Assembly (NCBI GenBank): GCA_019418025.1
Contig: DYCR01000011.1
Coordinates: 1 to 49,472, forward strand
DNA length: 49,472 nucleotides
From: Clostridiales bacterium
Lineage (GTDB): Bacteria > Bacillota > Clostridia > Oscillospirales > Oscillospiraceae
Direction: 5' to 3'
A program made the position numbers and the translations under genes. The notes below the pieces were generated by a model. That model was not told the origin of the DNA. It saw only the letters and a list, made by a program, of their open reading frames with translations, and ran no database searches. Position 1 is the stretch's first letter; each line of letters opens with the position of its first letter. Shown piece after piece: positions 34,734 through 42,805 of this stretch.

Positions 34734-36338
34734 TTATTTTCGTAAAAATTTATCACACAGCCCATTGATCTGGTCTGCAAATTTAGCAAGCTCCTTGTTG
34801 CTCAGTCCACGGCTGACCGCGATCACCTGCTCCAAACGCTTCTGCGCCGCCGTCAGGCGGTCAAAGGCAGCGTTCGCCCTGCGGCGGCCCTCCGTTTTCT
34901 TCTGTGCCTTGATGATCTTGCCCTTTCCGGTGCATTCTCCCGTGATCAGGTCGTATTCATCGCCGCTGTACGGCGCTGCCGCCTTCAGCCCCAGATGGTC
35001 CGTGATGGCTCCGGCGAACAGATCGCAGACGGTGTCATCGCCGTGGTTGACGAATACCTGCCTCGGCTTATGCTCCATGGCTCCAAGCCACCCCAGCAGC
35101 ATGTTCCGGTCCGCGTGACCGCTGATGCCCTCCAGTGTGGCAATGGCTGCCTGCACCTGGATCTCCTCGCCAAACAGCCGGACACTTTTCGCCCCGTCAA
35201 TGAGCCGCCTGCCCAGTGTCCCCTCCGCCTGATAGCCCACAAACAGCACGGTGCTGTCGCTGCGCCACAGATTGTGCTTCAGGTGGTGGCGGATACGTCC
35301 GGCCTCACACATGCCCGAGGCCGAAAGGATGACCTTTGGCGAGGTGTCAAAGTTGATGGCCACGGAGTCCTCACTGGTCAGACTGAGCCGAAGCCCCGGG
35401 AAATCGATGGGATCGATGCCCTGCTCCAGAAGGGCAAGCGTCTCTGCATCGTAGTATTCTGTCAAACCGTCCTGATAGATCTTGGTGGCCTCCACCGCAA
35501 GAGGGGAATCCACATATACAAGAAAGTCCCCGTTTCCGTGGATCAGGCGCTTTTCCCGAATGATCCGGATGAGATACAGCAGCTCCTGCGTCCTGCCGAT
35601 GGCAAATGCAGGGATCACCAGATTTCCGCCCCGATCAAAGGTATCCTGCATGATCTGGGCCAGCTGGGTCACATAGTCCGGCCGTGGGCCGTGGAGCCGA
35701 TCTCCGTAGGTGGACTCGATGATGACATAGTCCGCATCCGGCGGGTCACTGGGGTCCCGGATCAGCGGACGGTCCACATTGCCCAGATCGCCGGAAAACA
35801 GCACCCGCCTTGTTTCCCCCTCCTCCGTGACGGTCAGCAGGATACTGGCAGAGCCCAGCAGATGCCCCGCATCGGAAAAGCGCAGGGTGATGCCGTCGAA
35901 GAGCTTCACCTCCGTGCCATAGTCATAGCCCTTGAACTGGGTCAGGGCCTGCACTGCGTCTGCCGTGGTGTACACCGGCACATATTCCGGCTCACCGGCA
36001 CGTTGGGCCTTTCGGTTGCGCCACTGGGCCTCCGACTCCTGAATGTGGGCAGAATCCCTCAGCATGATGCTGCACAGCCGTCTGGCGGCCTCCGTCGCAT
36101 AGATCGGCCCCTTGAAGCCCTGAGCCACCATCGCCGGGATCAGTCCCGAGTGGTCGATGTGAGCGTGGGTCAGGCAAATGGCATCGATCTGGCCCGGTGA
36201 GATGGGCAGCTCGCAGTTTTCATAGATATCGGCCCCCTGCTCCATGCCGCAGTCGATCAGCACGTGCCTGCCGCAGGCCTCCAGCAGGGTACAAGAGCCG
36301 GTCACTTCGTGGGCAGCACCCAAAAATGTCAGTTTCAT
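34734..36338 (-). CDS. Beta-CASP metallo-beta-lactamase (RNA-processing type)
   Basis: 534 residues. The metal-binding motif THAHIDHSG gives H58, H60, D62 and H63; further ligands are in FSDAGHLLGSA and SGDLG. The beta-CASP insertion (about 180-400) includes VIPAFAIGRTQE and the SASGMCEAGRI signature, with the C-terminal ISGHADR His. It resembles the YsfH/exonuclease group acting on RNA; a DNA substrate cannot be excluded. The C-terminal tail (about 460-534) is charged and helical. Start at 36338 after AAGGAG. Confidence 0.88.
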   Translation of the reverse strand: MKLTFLGAAHEVTGSCTLLEACGRHVLIDCGMEQGADIYENCELPISPGQIDAICLTHAHIDHSGLIPAMVAQGFKGPIYATEAARRLCSIMLRDSAHIQESEAQWRNRKAQRAGEPEYVPVYTTADAVQALTQFKGYDYGTEVKLFDGITLRFSDAGHLLGSASILLTVTEEGETRRVLFSGDLGNVDRPLIRDPSDPPDADYVIIESTYGDRLHGPRPDYVTQLAQIMQDTFDRGGNLVIPAFAIGRTQELLYLIRIIREKRLIHGNGDFLVYVDSPLAVEATKIYQDGLTEYYDAETLALLEQGIDPIDFPGLRLSLTSEDSVAINFDTSPKVILSASGMCEAGRIRHHLKHNLWRSDSTVLFVGYQAEGTLGRRLIDGAKSVRLFGEEIQVQAAIATLEGISGHADRNMLLGWLGAMEHKPRQVFVNHGDDTVCDLFAGAITDHLGLKAAAPYSGDEYDLITGECTGKGKIIKAQKKTEGRRRANAAFDRLTAAQKRLEQVIAVSRGLSNKELAKFADQINGLCDKFLRK

Positions 36339-36362
36339 GAAACCACACTCCTTTTTATTTTT

Positions 36363-36392
36363 ACTATACCCCCTTTGCCTCTGTTTGGACAA
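36363..36392 (-). promoter_or_regulatory. Promoter for the beta-CASP gene
   Basis: TTGTCC, 18-nt spacer, TATAGT reading leftwards. Confidence 0.6.
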
Positions 36393-36462
36393 GGGGGGCA
36401 ACGGGTTTTTGGCAGATTTTATCCATCCTTATCCTATGGCGGCAGCGATCCGGCGTGCCTGC

Positions 36463-36497
36463 AAAAAATCCGCCCGACCCAAATGGGTCAGGCGGAT
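36463..36497 (-). terminator. Terminator after the fucosidase gene
   Basis: ATCCGCC-GACCC / GGGTC-GGCGGAT arms with a 4-nt loop (one mismatch), followed on the minus strand by a T-tract. Confidence 0.9.
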
Positions 36498-36502
36498 GAC
36501 GG

Positions 36503-37750
36503 TTATTTGATTTTCACCTCTGCCACACGGACGCACAGGCTCTGGCCGTAGGGATAGCCGGTCATATTCACCGTCAGCACGTCCCCCTCCTGAGCAAACA
36601 GCAGCTGCTCTGCATTGTCCATCCATGCAATCGACTCCACCTGACCGCAGAACTTGTCCAGAACCACGGTGGTATCCTCGCAGAAGCTCAGCGAGACGTT
36701 CTTATTGCCGTCGGAGTGACCGGGGTTGAACCGGAACAGATACAGGGTCTTGGGGTCATGCACATCCCTCAGGACAAACTCCCGCTTGTCCGGATACGTG
36801 ATGCAGGGCCGCCCGTTGTAGATCGCCCTGCCGTAGGCCGACATCCACCGACCCATGCACTCCATGATGCCCCTTTGCATGGTGGGGACCGAGCCATCGG
36901 GCTTCGGACCGATGTTCAGCAGGAAGTTTGCGCCCACCTTGCGGCACTCGCACAGCTCCTCCACCAGCTGCTTGACGGGCTTGAAGTCGATATCGTCTGC
37001 AATGCCCCAGTCATTGAACAGGGTCTGGCACATCTCTCCGGCAACATATTTGCTCCTGCCCCGCAGATCCAGAGGCTCGGGCATGCCCCGCTCAAAGGTG
37101 ACCGCGTCGATCTCCTCAACGCCCATTTTGCCGCGGCCCTCCAGTCCCGTGTTGTTGATGATCATGGCCTCGGGCTGATGGGAGCGGATCATGCGGTAGA
37201 GCTTTTCCTCTTTCCAGTCGGCATCCTCCTTCGACCAGTTGCCGTCGAACCAGAATCCGCCGATCTTGCCGTAGTTGGTACACAAAAGCTCCACACTCTT
37301 GTTGAGATATTCCAGATATTCGTCAAAATTCTCGTTAAAATCCTTGTGGTGCCAGTCCAGTGTGGTGTGATACAGGAACGGGACGATCCTCTCTTCCCTG
37401 CACAGCTCCACAAACTCCGCCACCAGATCCCGTCCGGTGGGAGAATGCATCACATCAAAATCGTTGAGTCCATGGGTGTCGTACAGAGAAAAGCCCTCGT
37501 GATGGCGGGTGGTCAGCACAATATACTTGCATCCGGCAGATTTTGCCGTCCGGACGATCTCTGCCATGGAGCCCACGTCAAAGGTGTGGATGAGGGGCTC
37601 GTATTCTTCCATATTCATATGGTGGACCGAATACGTCCACTCTCCCCGATTCAGCTGAGAATACAGACCGAAATGCACGAACATGCCAAAGCCCAGCTGT
37701 TCAAAATCCTTGATATACTGAGGTGCCGCAGGAATTTCGTTGTGGTTCAT
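36503..37750 (-). CDS. Alpha-L-fucosidase (GH29)
   Basis: 415 residues, no signal peptide, so intracellular. GH29 barrel with the N-terminal motif FGMFVHFGLYS, the substrate region TTRHHEGF, and the nucleophile D169 in GGFWFDGNW. A short C-terminal beta-domain follows. It hydrolyses terminal alpha-L-fucose from oligosaccharides. ATG 37750 follows GGGAGG. It has its own promoter and terminator and is not linked to a transporter here. Confidence 0.93.
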   Translation of the reverse strand: MNHNEIPAAPQYIKDFEQLGFGMFVHFGLYSQLNRGEWTYSVHHMNMEEYEPLIHTFDVGSMAEIVRTAKSAGCKYIVLTTRHHEGFSLYDTHGLNDFDVMHSPTGRDLVAEFVELCREERIVPFLYHTTLDWHHKDFNENFDEYLEYLNKSVELLCTNYGKIGGFWFDGNWSKEDADWKEEKLYRMIRSHQPEAMIINNTGLEGRGKMGVEEIDAVTFERGMPEPLDLRGRSKYVAGEMCQTLFNDWGIADDIDFKPVKQLVEELCECRKVGANFLLNIGPKPDGSVPTMQRGIMECMGRWMSAYGRAIYNGRPCITYPDKREFVLRDVHDPKTLYLFRFNPGHSDGNKNVSLSFCEDTTVVLDKFCGQVESIAWMDNAEQLLFAQEGDVLTVNMTGYPYGQSLCVRVAEVKIK

Positions 37751-37858
37751 AAAAAAGCCTCCCATATGTTTCTGCGCCGCCCGGAGGCAGCAGGATAGAC
37801 CGGCAGTTTTCCGTCAAACTCCCCAACCATCGCGTGGACAGAGTGTTTGTTTTTGTTC

Positions 37859-37886
37859 AGTATATCACCATCAAGCCAGAATGCAA
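37859..37886 (-). promoter_or_regulatory. Promoter for the fucosidase gene
   Basis: TTGCAT, 16-nt spacer, TATACT reading leftwards; the leader is about 100 nt. Confidence 0.7.
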
Positions 37887-37999
37887 GGATAATTTGATCA
37901 AAAAATCAGTCAGAATTGAAGATGATAAAAATTGCACCGACTATGGTATCTGCAAAAAGACCGCCGCTCCATTGCCGGCGTCCTCCATCTGCATAAAAA

Positions 38000-38033
38000 A
38001 GAAAGCCCGGAATCTTTCGATTCTGGGCTATCT
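38000..38033 (-). terminator. Distal copy of the tRNA-Arg terminator hairpin
   Basis: AGCCC.GAATC/GATTC.GGGCT stem with a 4-nt loop, followed on the minus strand by TTTTTT. Nearly the same hairpin is present next to the tRNA at 38233-38266; repeat copy 5 lies between the two. Confidence 0.85.
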
Positions 38034-38230
38034 AAGACTGCCCGAAAGCCCTTCCGGGGCTTTCGGGCAATTTTTACAGCCTGATCCGCGCATAATTTCC
38101 CCGTCACGTACGGGGAAATTTCACACGCTCAGGCAGAGCAGTATTTTCCCCGAGGTACACGCCCCCGTGGAAAATGATTTTATCTTTTTTTCCGCTGAAG
38201 CGGCAAACTCGAACAGACTGTTTGACACAA
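38034..38230 (+). repeat. Dispersed repeat copy 5, full-length structured element
   Basis: About 197 bp. Conserved hairpin at 38039-38069 followed by TTTTT; then the CAGCCTGATCCGCGC core; an 11-bp stem AATTTCCCCGT/ACGGGGAAATT; a stem with arms ATTTTCC/GGAAAAT enclosing CACGGGGGCGTG; and a CCGCT/AGCGG hairpin. The same parts in the same order, in reverse orientation, form copy 7 at 47014-47214. No ORF of note. Confidence 0.85.
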
Positions 38231-38232
38231 TG

Positions 38233-38266
38233 AGAAAGCCCAGAATCTGACGATTCTGGGCTTTCT
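38233..38266 (-). terminator. tRNA-proximal terminator hairpin
   Basis: Perfect 15-bp arms AGAAAGCCCAGAATC and complement with a TGAC loop. Its first base is the last A of the encoded CCA end of tRNA-Arg. It is not followed by a T-tract, unlike the distal copy. Confidence 0.8.
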
Positions 38267-38342
38267 GGTACGCCGGAAGGGACTCGAACCCCCGACCTAC
38301 TGATTCGTAGTCAGTCACTCTATCCAACTGAGCTACCGGCGC
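38266..38342 (-). tRNA. tRNA-Arg (ACG)
   Basis: 77 nt on the minus strand. Acceptor GCGCCGG pairs with CCGGCGT (G-U first pair), D-arm contains AGTTGGATA, anticodon stem ACTGA/TCAGT with loop CTACGAA (anticodon ACG), T-arm GGGGG-TTCGAGT-CCCTT. The discriminator base is A and CCA is encoded. Confidence 0.96.
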
Positions 38343-38363
38343 ATACACCTCAAGTGCCTGAAT

Positions 38364-38392
38364 ATATTATCACACCTTTTTCCAAATTGCAA
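38364..38392 (-). promoter_or_regulatory. Promoter for tRNA-Arg
   Basis: TTGCAA, 17-nt spacer, TAATAT reading leftwards. Confidence 0.65.
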
Positions 38393-38428
38393 GTACTTTT
38401 TTTGAAAATTTTAATTATTTTTCGTTTA

Positions 38429-38457
38429 TTGACACATCATTTAGAAAATGGTACTCT
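38429..38457 (+). promoter_or_regulatory. Promoter for mutY-PHP operon
   Basis: TTGACA, 17-nt spacer, TACTCT, 35 nt before the TTG start of mutY. Confidence 0.7.
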
Positions 38458-38491
38458 AGAGCCAATATCGCCATCAAAAGAGGAGAATATT

Positions 38492-39532
38492 TTGCAAGAC
38501 CAACTGAAACGATTACCGGATGTTTTACCGGAATGGTACGAAAAAAACAAGCGGCAGCTTCCGTGGCGGGCAGATCGGCAGCCATATCATGTGTGGCTGT
38601 CGGAGATCATGCTGCAGCAGACCCGTGTGGAGGCCGTGAAGGGGTACTATCAGCGGTTTTTGGCAGAGCTGCCGGACATTGCCGCTCTGGCCGCCTGCGA
38701 TGACGACCGCCTGCACAAGCTGTGGGAGGGCCTGGGCTATTACAGCCGGGTCCGCAACCTAAAAAAAGCGGCACAGGTGATCATGCAGGAGCATGGGGGC
38801 CGGTTCCCTCGGGAACACAAGCAGGTCCTGGCCCTGCCGGGGATCGGCGCATATACCGCCGGAGCCATCTGCTCCATCGCCTTCTCTCAGCCCACCGCCG
38901 CCGTGGACGGAAACGTACTGCGGGTGGTATCCCGTATCTGCAAAAGCACCGACCCCATCGATCTGCCTGCGGTGAAATCCCGCGTTCAGCAGGAGCTTGA
39001 GAAGATCTATCCCACCGATGACCCCGGTCTGTTCACTCAGGCACTGATGGAGCTTGGCGCTACGGTCTGTCTGCCCAACGGCGAGCCGAAGTGCGCCGTC
39101 TGCCCATGCAGGGACTTCTGTCTGGGACAGGCCCAATGGCGGAGCCTGCCGGTAAAGCTGCCGAAAAAAGAGCGAAAGCAGGAAAACCGCACGGTGTTCG
39201 TGGTGAACTGCCGCGGGCAGTATGCCATCGAAAAGCGTCCGGCAAGGGGGCTGCTGGCAGGGCTGTGGCAATTCCCCAACCAATCGGGGTTCCTGTCTCC
39301 TGAGGAGGCCGTGGCATGGGCCGAGGCCGAGGGTCTGCACCCCACCGATATCCACCTGCAAACCCAGCGCCACCACATTTTCACCCATATCCGTTGGGAT
39401 ATGCGGTGCTACTATATCCATGTGAAGGAAATGAGCGACAAATACACATGGCTGAGTCTAAAACAGATAGATGAGCAGGCGGCTCTGCCCACCGCATTCC
39501 GCCAGTTCCGAGAGGAGATACAAGATGTTTGA
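38492..39532 (+). CDS. mutY: A/G-specific adenine glycosylase MutY
   Basis: 346 residues from TTG 38492, chosen because AGAGGAGA lies just upstream and MutY proteins begin at this point; an in-frame ORF extends further 5' through the promoter. Helix-hairpin-helix LPGIGAYTAGAI, catalytic E38 in LSEIMLQQTRVE, and the Asp in AVDGNVLRV. The iron-sulfur loop is C-x7-C-x2-C-x5-C in VCLPNGEPKCAVCPCRDFC. The C-terminal NUDIX-like domain reads 8-oxoG. Overlaps the PHP gene by 8 nt. Confidence 0.94.
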   Translation: MQDQLKRLPDVLPEWYEKNKRQLPWRADRQPYHVWLSEIMLQQTRVEAVKGYYQRFLAELPDIAALAACDDDRLHKLWEGLGYYSRVRNLKKAAQVIMQEHGGRFPREHKQVLALPGIGAYTAGAICSIAFSQPTAAVDGNVLRVVSRICKSTDPIDLPAVKSRVQQELEKIYPTDDPGLFTQALMELGATVCLPNGEPKCAVCPCRDFCLGQAQWRSLPVKLPKKERKQENRTVFVVNCRGQYAIEKRPARGLLAGLWQFPNQSGFLSPEEAVAWAEAEGLHPTDIHLQTQRHHIFTHIRWDMRCYYIHVKEMSDKYTWLSLKQIDEQAALPTAFRQFREEIQDV

Positions 39533-40298
39533 TTACCACATGCATTCTGCCGTTTCCTTTGACGGTCACAACACCGGACTGGAGATGGCCATTGCCGCCA
39601 AAAACGCCGGCATCCGGGAGATCTGCTTCACCGATCACGTGGACTACACCCCGGAGATGGACATGGTGTTCGATCTGCAGGCTTACAGCGACATGTATGA
39701 CCATTTGCACATCCCGGGGCTTGCCATCCGCACCGGAATCGAATACGGCCTGACGCCGGACAATCAGCAGCAGATGAAAAAGGATCTGAAGCGGCGGGAT
39801 TATGATTTCGTACTGGGCAGCGTCCATCTGGTGGACGGCGTGGACGTGTATCTGGAGCCATACTGGCAGGGAAAAACCCAGCAGCAGGCCACCCTGCTCC
39901 ATCTGGAGCATACCCTTAAATGCGTCCAATCCCACACGGATTACGACGTACTGGCCCACCTGACCTTTCTTTCAAAGGCCAAGGGCAACCCCCACAGGGC
40001 CCTGATCGGCTATGACGAATACAGAGATCTTTTTGACGAGATCCTGCGGGAGCTGGTTCGCCATGACAAGGGACTGGAGCTGAACACCAGTGGCATCGAC
40101 CGCTGCGGCGGTCCCCTGCCCACACTGGATTTCTTCCGCCGATTCAAGGAACTGGGCGGGCAGATCGTCACCATCGGCTCCGATGCCCACACTGCCAACC
40201 GAGTGGGGCAGTACACCCACGAGATGATCCCCGAGCTGAAAAAGATCTTCGGCTATGTATGTACATTTGAAAACCGTCAGCCCATTTTCCACAAGTGA
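39525..40298 (+). CDS. PHP-domain histidinol-phosphatase, HisJ family
   Basis: 257 residues. The PHP metal motifs are DYHMHSAVSFDGH at the N-terminus, FTDHVDY, and SDAHTANRVG near the C-terminus. HisJ-family enzymes hydrolyse L-histidinol phosphate; without other his genes nearby, a different phosphoester substrate is possible. ATG 39525 lies inside the end of mutY, with GAGAGGAGA upstream, so the two are co-translated. Confidence 0.88.
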   Translation: MFDYHMHSAVSFDGHNTGLEMAIAAKNAGIREICFTDHVDYTPEMDMVFDLQAYSDMYDHLHIPGLAIRTGIEYGLTPDNQQQMKKDLKRRDYDFVLGSVHLVDGVDVYLEPYWQGKTQQQATLLHLEHTLKCVQSHTDYDVLAHLTFLSKAKGNPHRALIGYDEYRDLFDEILRELVRHDKGLELNTSGIDRCGGPLPTLDFFRRFKELGGQIVTIGSDAHTANRVGQYTHEMIPELKKIFGYVCTFENRQPIFHK

Positions 40299-40314
40299 TG
40301 CGATCATAAATTTT

Positions 40315-40347
40315 GCCCCCCGCTCCTGTTCATCGGGAGCGGGGGGC
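40315..40347. terminator. Terminator between PHP gene and thiT
   Basis: GCCCCCCGCTCC and GGGAGCGGGGGGC arms around a short loop in a convergent gap; A/T on the thiT-distal side (minus reading gives AAAATTT). Confidence 0.8.
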
Positions 40348-40352
40348 AGCTG

Positions 40353-40925
40353 TTACAGGATATCCTGACCTGCAAAATATTTCTTCAGGGGCTTATACAG
40401 CACCGCAGCGATGGCCATCGCCAGCAGCGTATTGGGCAGCATGTACACGCCGTTGTAGACAAGGGAATACACCGTTGCGTTGTCAAACACGCCGAAGCCG
40501 GGAATCGCGGTAGGCTCTATGATCCGATAAATGGTCACGCCGCTGATGAAGTGGACGATGAAGCGGGCAGCACCGCCAATGAGTGTACCCGGGAAAATGC
40601 CCCATGCCTTGCCCTTGAACAGGCCGGCCAGGCCCAAGGGGGTGAAGGCCACCAGATAGTCAAGCAGCATGCTCTGCCAGCTAGCTGCATACGCACCGTC
40701 AAAGATCAGCTGAAGCAGACCGAAGCTGAAGCCTGCCAACAGGCCCTGACCCAGTCCCCAGCGGACAGCGAAGAACAAAATGGGGAACATGGCGGGGGTG
40801 AGGCTGCCGCCGTTGGGCAGCTGCATCAGCTTGACATAGCTCAGAGCATGAGCCAGAGCCACCATCAGTGCGCCCTCGCACAGCGCCCGCACCCGAAGAT
40901 GTTGTTTGTTTGTGTTGGTTGACAT
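40353..40925 (-). CDS. thiT: Thiamine ECF S component ThiT
   Basis: 190 residues, about six membrane segments. It resembles ThiT, including the MVALAHALSYVKLMQLPNGGSLTPAMFPILFFA region, whose LPxGGS/TxxMxP motif lines the thiamine site. Controlled by the TPP riboswitch and terminator directly upstream. It would use EcfT and an ECF ATPase encoded elsewhere or those of the ECF operon at 30561-33096 (inference). Start at 40925 after AGAGGAG. Confidence 0.92.
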   Translation of the reverse strand: MSTNTNKQHLRVRALCEGALMVALAHALSYVKLMQLPNGGSLTPAMFPILFFAVRWGLGQGLLAGFSFGLLQLIFDGAYAASWQSMLLDYLVAFTPLGLAGLFKGKAWGIFPGTLIGGAARFIVHFISGVTIYRIIEPTAIPGFGVFDNATVYSLVYNGVYMLPNTLLAMAIAAVLYKPLKKYFAGQDIL

Positions 40926-40950
40926 GATTCTATCTCCTCTGGAATAAAAA

Positions 40951-40994
40951 AGTATCGCATTGCAACCTCGTCATAACGAAGACAATGCGATACT
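40951..40994 (-). terminator. TPP-riboswitch-controlled terminator
   Basis: AGTATCGCATTG/CAATGCGATACT 12-bp stem followed by six Ts on the minus strand, between the riboswitch and thiT. Confidence 0.92.
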
Positions 40995-41010
40995 GTAAAT
41001 TCCATCCGCA

Positions 41011-41102
41011 TCTTTCCCTACGACGGCATAATCCGCATCAGGTTCGCGGGTCGGCATTACGAAACGCCCTCTCAGTCGGATGCATCCGACTCCCCGAAGA
41101 AG
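41011..41102 (-). ncRNA. TPP riboswitch (THI element)
   Basis: Minus-strand sequence shows TCGGGGAGTCG, then ACTGAGAGGGCG, and the conserved 3' half CGAACCTGATGCGG, ATTATGCCG, CGTAGGGAA. This is the standard THI box. Followed by a terminator, so TPP should switch thiT off. Confidence 0.96.
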
Positions 41103-41126
41103 AGATTTGCTCTGCAATCTTGAATA

Positions 41127-41154
41127 ATTATACTACAAAACCCTTGAATGTCAA
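41127..41154 (-). promoter_or_regulatory. Promoter for the TPP riboswitch-thiT transcript
   Basis: TTGACA, 16-nt spacer, TATAAT reading leftwards; the -35 overlaps the stop codon of the upstream HIT gene. Confidence 0.85.
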
Positions 41155-41492
41155 GCCATCTGCTCGGACATCTTCTTTCCGCCCAGTACGTGGAAGTGCA
41201 GATGATCCACCGTCTGACCGGCATCGCCGCCGCAGTTGGAGACCAGACGGAAGCCGCCGATCAGGTTTTCCTGCTTGGCAACCAGTGCCGCCACCTCAAG
41301 GCAGTGGGCCGCAATGGCTGCATTTTCCGCCGTGATCTCTCCGGCATCCCTGATGTGGGTCTTGGGCACCACCAGAACATGGGTGGGGGCCTGAGGGGCA
41401 ATGTCCCGGAAGGCAAGGACCGTCTCATCCTCGTACACCTTTGTGGAGGGGATCTCCCCTGCTATGATTTTGCAAAACAGGCAATCAGACAT
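41151..41492 (-). CDS. HIT-family nucleotide-binding protein (HinT-like)
   Basis: 113 residues. The histidine triad is VDHLHFHVLGG; the N-terminus CLFCKIIAGEIPS has the CxxC found in many HinT proteins. Such proteins hydrolyse adenosine 5'-phosphoramidates and act as general nucleotide hydrolases. ATG 41492 follows AAGGAGA. Probably in an operon with the small export protein upstream. Confidence 0.94.
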   Translation of the reverse strand: MSDCLFCKIIAGEIPSTKVYEDETVLAFRDIAPQAPTHVLVVPKTHIRDAGEITAENAAIAAHCLEVAALVAKQENLIGGFRLVSNCGGDAGQTVDHLHFHVLGGKKMSEQMA

Positions 41493-41510
41493 GATACATT
41501 CTCCTTTTCC

Positions 41511-41984
41511 TTAAAAACCAAGAACAGCGAACACGCCGGTGCTGGCGATCGCCATGATGCATCCGGCAAGGGCCACGCCCAGAGAGACCGCCGCCGTGGT
41601 AGACTTCAGTCCCATATCCAAAAAGCTGGCGGCAAGGGTGCCTGTCCATGCGCCGGTACCGGGCAGCGGAACACCCACAAACAGCAGCAGGGCCATAAAC
41701 AGACCGCCGCGGCCCGCCTTTTTCGCCAAGGCCTGACCGCCCCGCTCGCCCTTTTCCAAAAACTTGGTGAACAGCTTGCCGATATACGGTCTGTGAGAGC
41801 CCCAGATCAGCACCTTGCGGGCAAACAGATAGATGAACGGCACCGGAACCATATTTCCCAGTGCGCAGATCACGATCGCAGGGATCGTAGGGATGTCCAT
41901 TGTGATCGCCATAGGGACGCCGCCGCGCAGCTCCAGCAGGGGCACCATGGAAATAAAAAACACAGTCAGATATTTTTGTAGCAT
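41511..41984 (-). CDS. Small multidrug export protein family (PF06695)
   Basis: 157 residues, about four membrane segments. The motif PLLELRGGVPMAI near the N-terminus and VPLPGTGAWTG near the middle are diagnostic of the COG2426 family. ATG 41984 is chosen (AAAAGGTGG upstream) over an in-frame GTG at 41993 that overlaps the ribosome binding site. The transport role is inferred from annotation only. Confidence 0.85.
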   Translation of the reverse strand: MLQKYLTVFFISMVPLLELRGGVPMAITMDIPTIPAIVICALGNMVPVPFIYLFARKVLIWGSHRPYIGKLFTKFLEKGERGGQALAKKAGRGGLFMALLLFVGVPLPGTGAWTGTLAASFLDMGLKSTTAAVSLGVALAGCIMAIASTGVFAVLGF

Positions 41985-42070
41985 TCTGTCCACCTTTTTA
42001 ATTTACTTCCATTTTATCATACCATATCCCCACTCTTTTCGCAACCGGCTGTTGGTTTCCAAATTGTAAA

Positions 42071-42146
42071 CAAACGGGCCGCCCATGCTGAAAAAATGCC
42101 TGAAAGCCCTCTTAGGGTTTTCGGGCAGCGTCAAACGGGCCGCCCA
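42071..42146 (-). repeat. Dispersed repeat copy 6 with 15-bp flanking direct repeats
   Basis: The hairpin TGCCTGAAAGCCC...TTTTCGGGCA (42097-42126; minus orientation, followed by six Ts) is bracketed by two perfect 15-bp direct copies of CAAACGGGCCGCCCA at 42071-42085 and 42132-42146. The right copy forms one arm of the upp terminator. Confidence 0.85.
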
Positions 42147-42161
42147 GTCGGGCGGCCCGTT
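42134..42161 (-). terminator. upp terminator
   Basis: AACGGGCCGCCC/GGGCGGCCCGTT with a 4-nt loop, just after upp. Confidence 0.88.
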
Positions 42162-42169
42162 AAAAGGTC

Positions 42170-42799
42170 TTATTTGGTGCCGAAAATACGGTCGCCGGCA
42201 TCCCCCAGACCGGGGATGATGTAGGCATGGTCGTTGAGCTTTTCGTCGCAGGCTGCCAGATAGATGTCCACATCGGGGTGGGCCTCCTGCACGGCCTTCA
42301 CGCCCTCGGGGCAGCCGATGATGTTCATCATGATGATGTTCTTGCAGCCGTGCTTCTTCAAAAACTCGATGGCTGCAATGGCGCTGCCGCCGGTAGCCAG
42401 CATGGGATCGACCACGTAAACCTGACGGTTTGCCACATCCTCGGGCAGCTTGCAGTAGTATTCCACAGGCATGTGCGTCTCGGGGTCACGGTACAGACCG
42501 ATATGGCCGATCTTTGCCGAGGGGATCAGGTCAACCATATTATCCACCATGCCCAGACCTGCACGCAGGATGGGTACGATTGCCAGCTTCTTGCCCGCCA
42601 GCATGCGGCACTTTGCCACCGCAATGGGGGTCTGGACCTCCACCTCTGTGGTGGGGAGGTTGCGGGTAGCCTCATAGCACATCAGTGCCGAGATCTCACC
42701 GACCAGTTCGCGGAATTCCTTGACGCTGGTTTCCTTATTGCGCAGGATCGCCAGCTTGTGCTGGATCAGGGGATGGTCAAAAACAACAACATTGCTCAT
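42170..42799 (-). CDS. upp: Uracil phosphoribosyltransferase
   Basis: 209 residues, the usual family length. The PRPP-binding signature is VYVVDPMLATGGSAIAA, and the uracil-binding C-terminus reads YIIPGLGDAGDRIFGTK. It converts uracil and PRPP to UMP in pyrimidine salvage. Lies 6 nt after tsaB in a tsaE-tsaB-upp cluster. Confidence 0.97.
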   Translation of the reverse strand: MSNVVVFDHPLIQHKLAILRNKETSVKEFRELVGEISALMCYEATRNLPTTEVEVQTPIAVAKCRMLAGKKLAIVPILRAGLGMVDNMVDLIPSAKIGHIGLYRDPETHMPVEYYCKLPEDVANRQVYVVDPMLATGGSAIAAIEFLKKHGCKNIIMMNIIGCPEGVKAVQEAHPDVDIYLAACDEKLNDHAYIIPGLGDAGDRIFGTK

Positions 42800-42805
42800 G
42801 CCTTT

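Noticed and set aside
37834..38250. 138-codon ORF across the intergenic region before tRNA-Arg
   Set aside because: It runs through the fucosidase promoter, terminator hairpins and repeat copy 5, without family resemblance.
38034..38266. CRISPR-like or integron attC interpretation of the repeats
   Set aside because: Copies are single, dispersed, of variable length and not separated by unique spacers; no cas or integrase gene is present.
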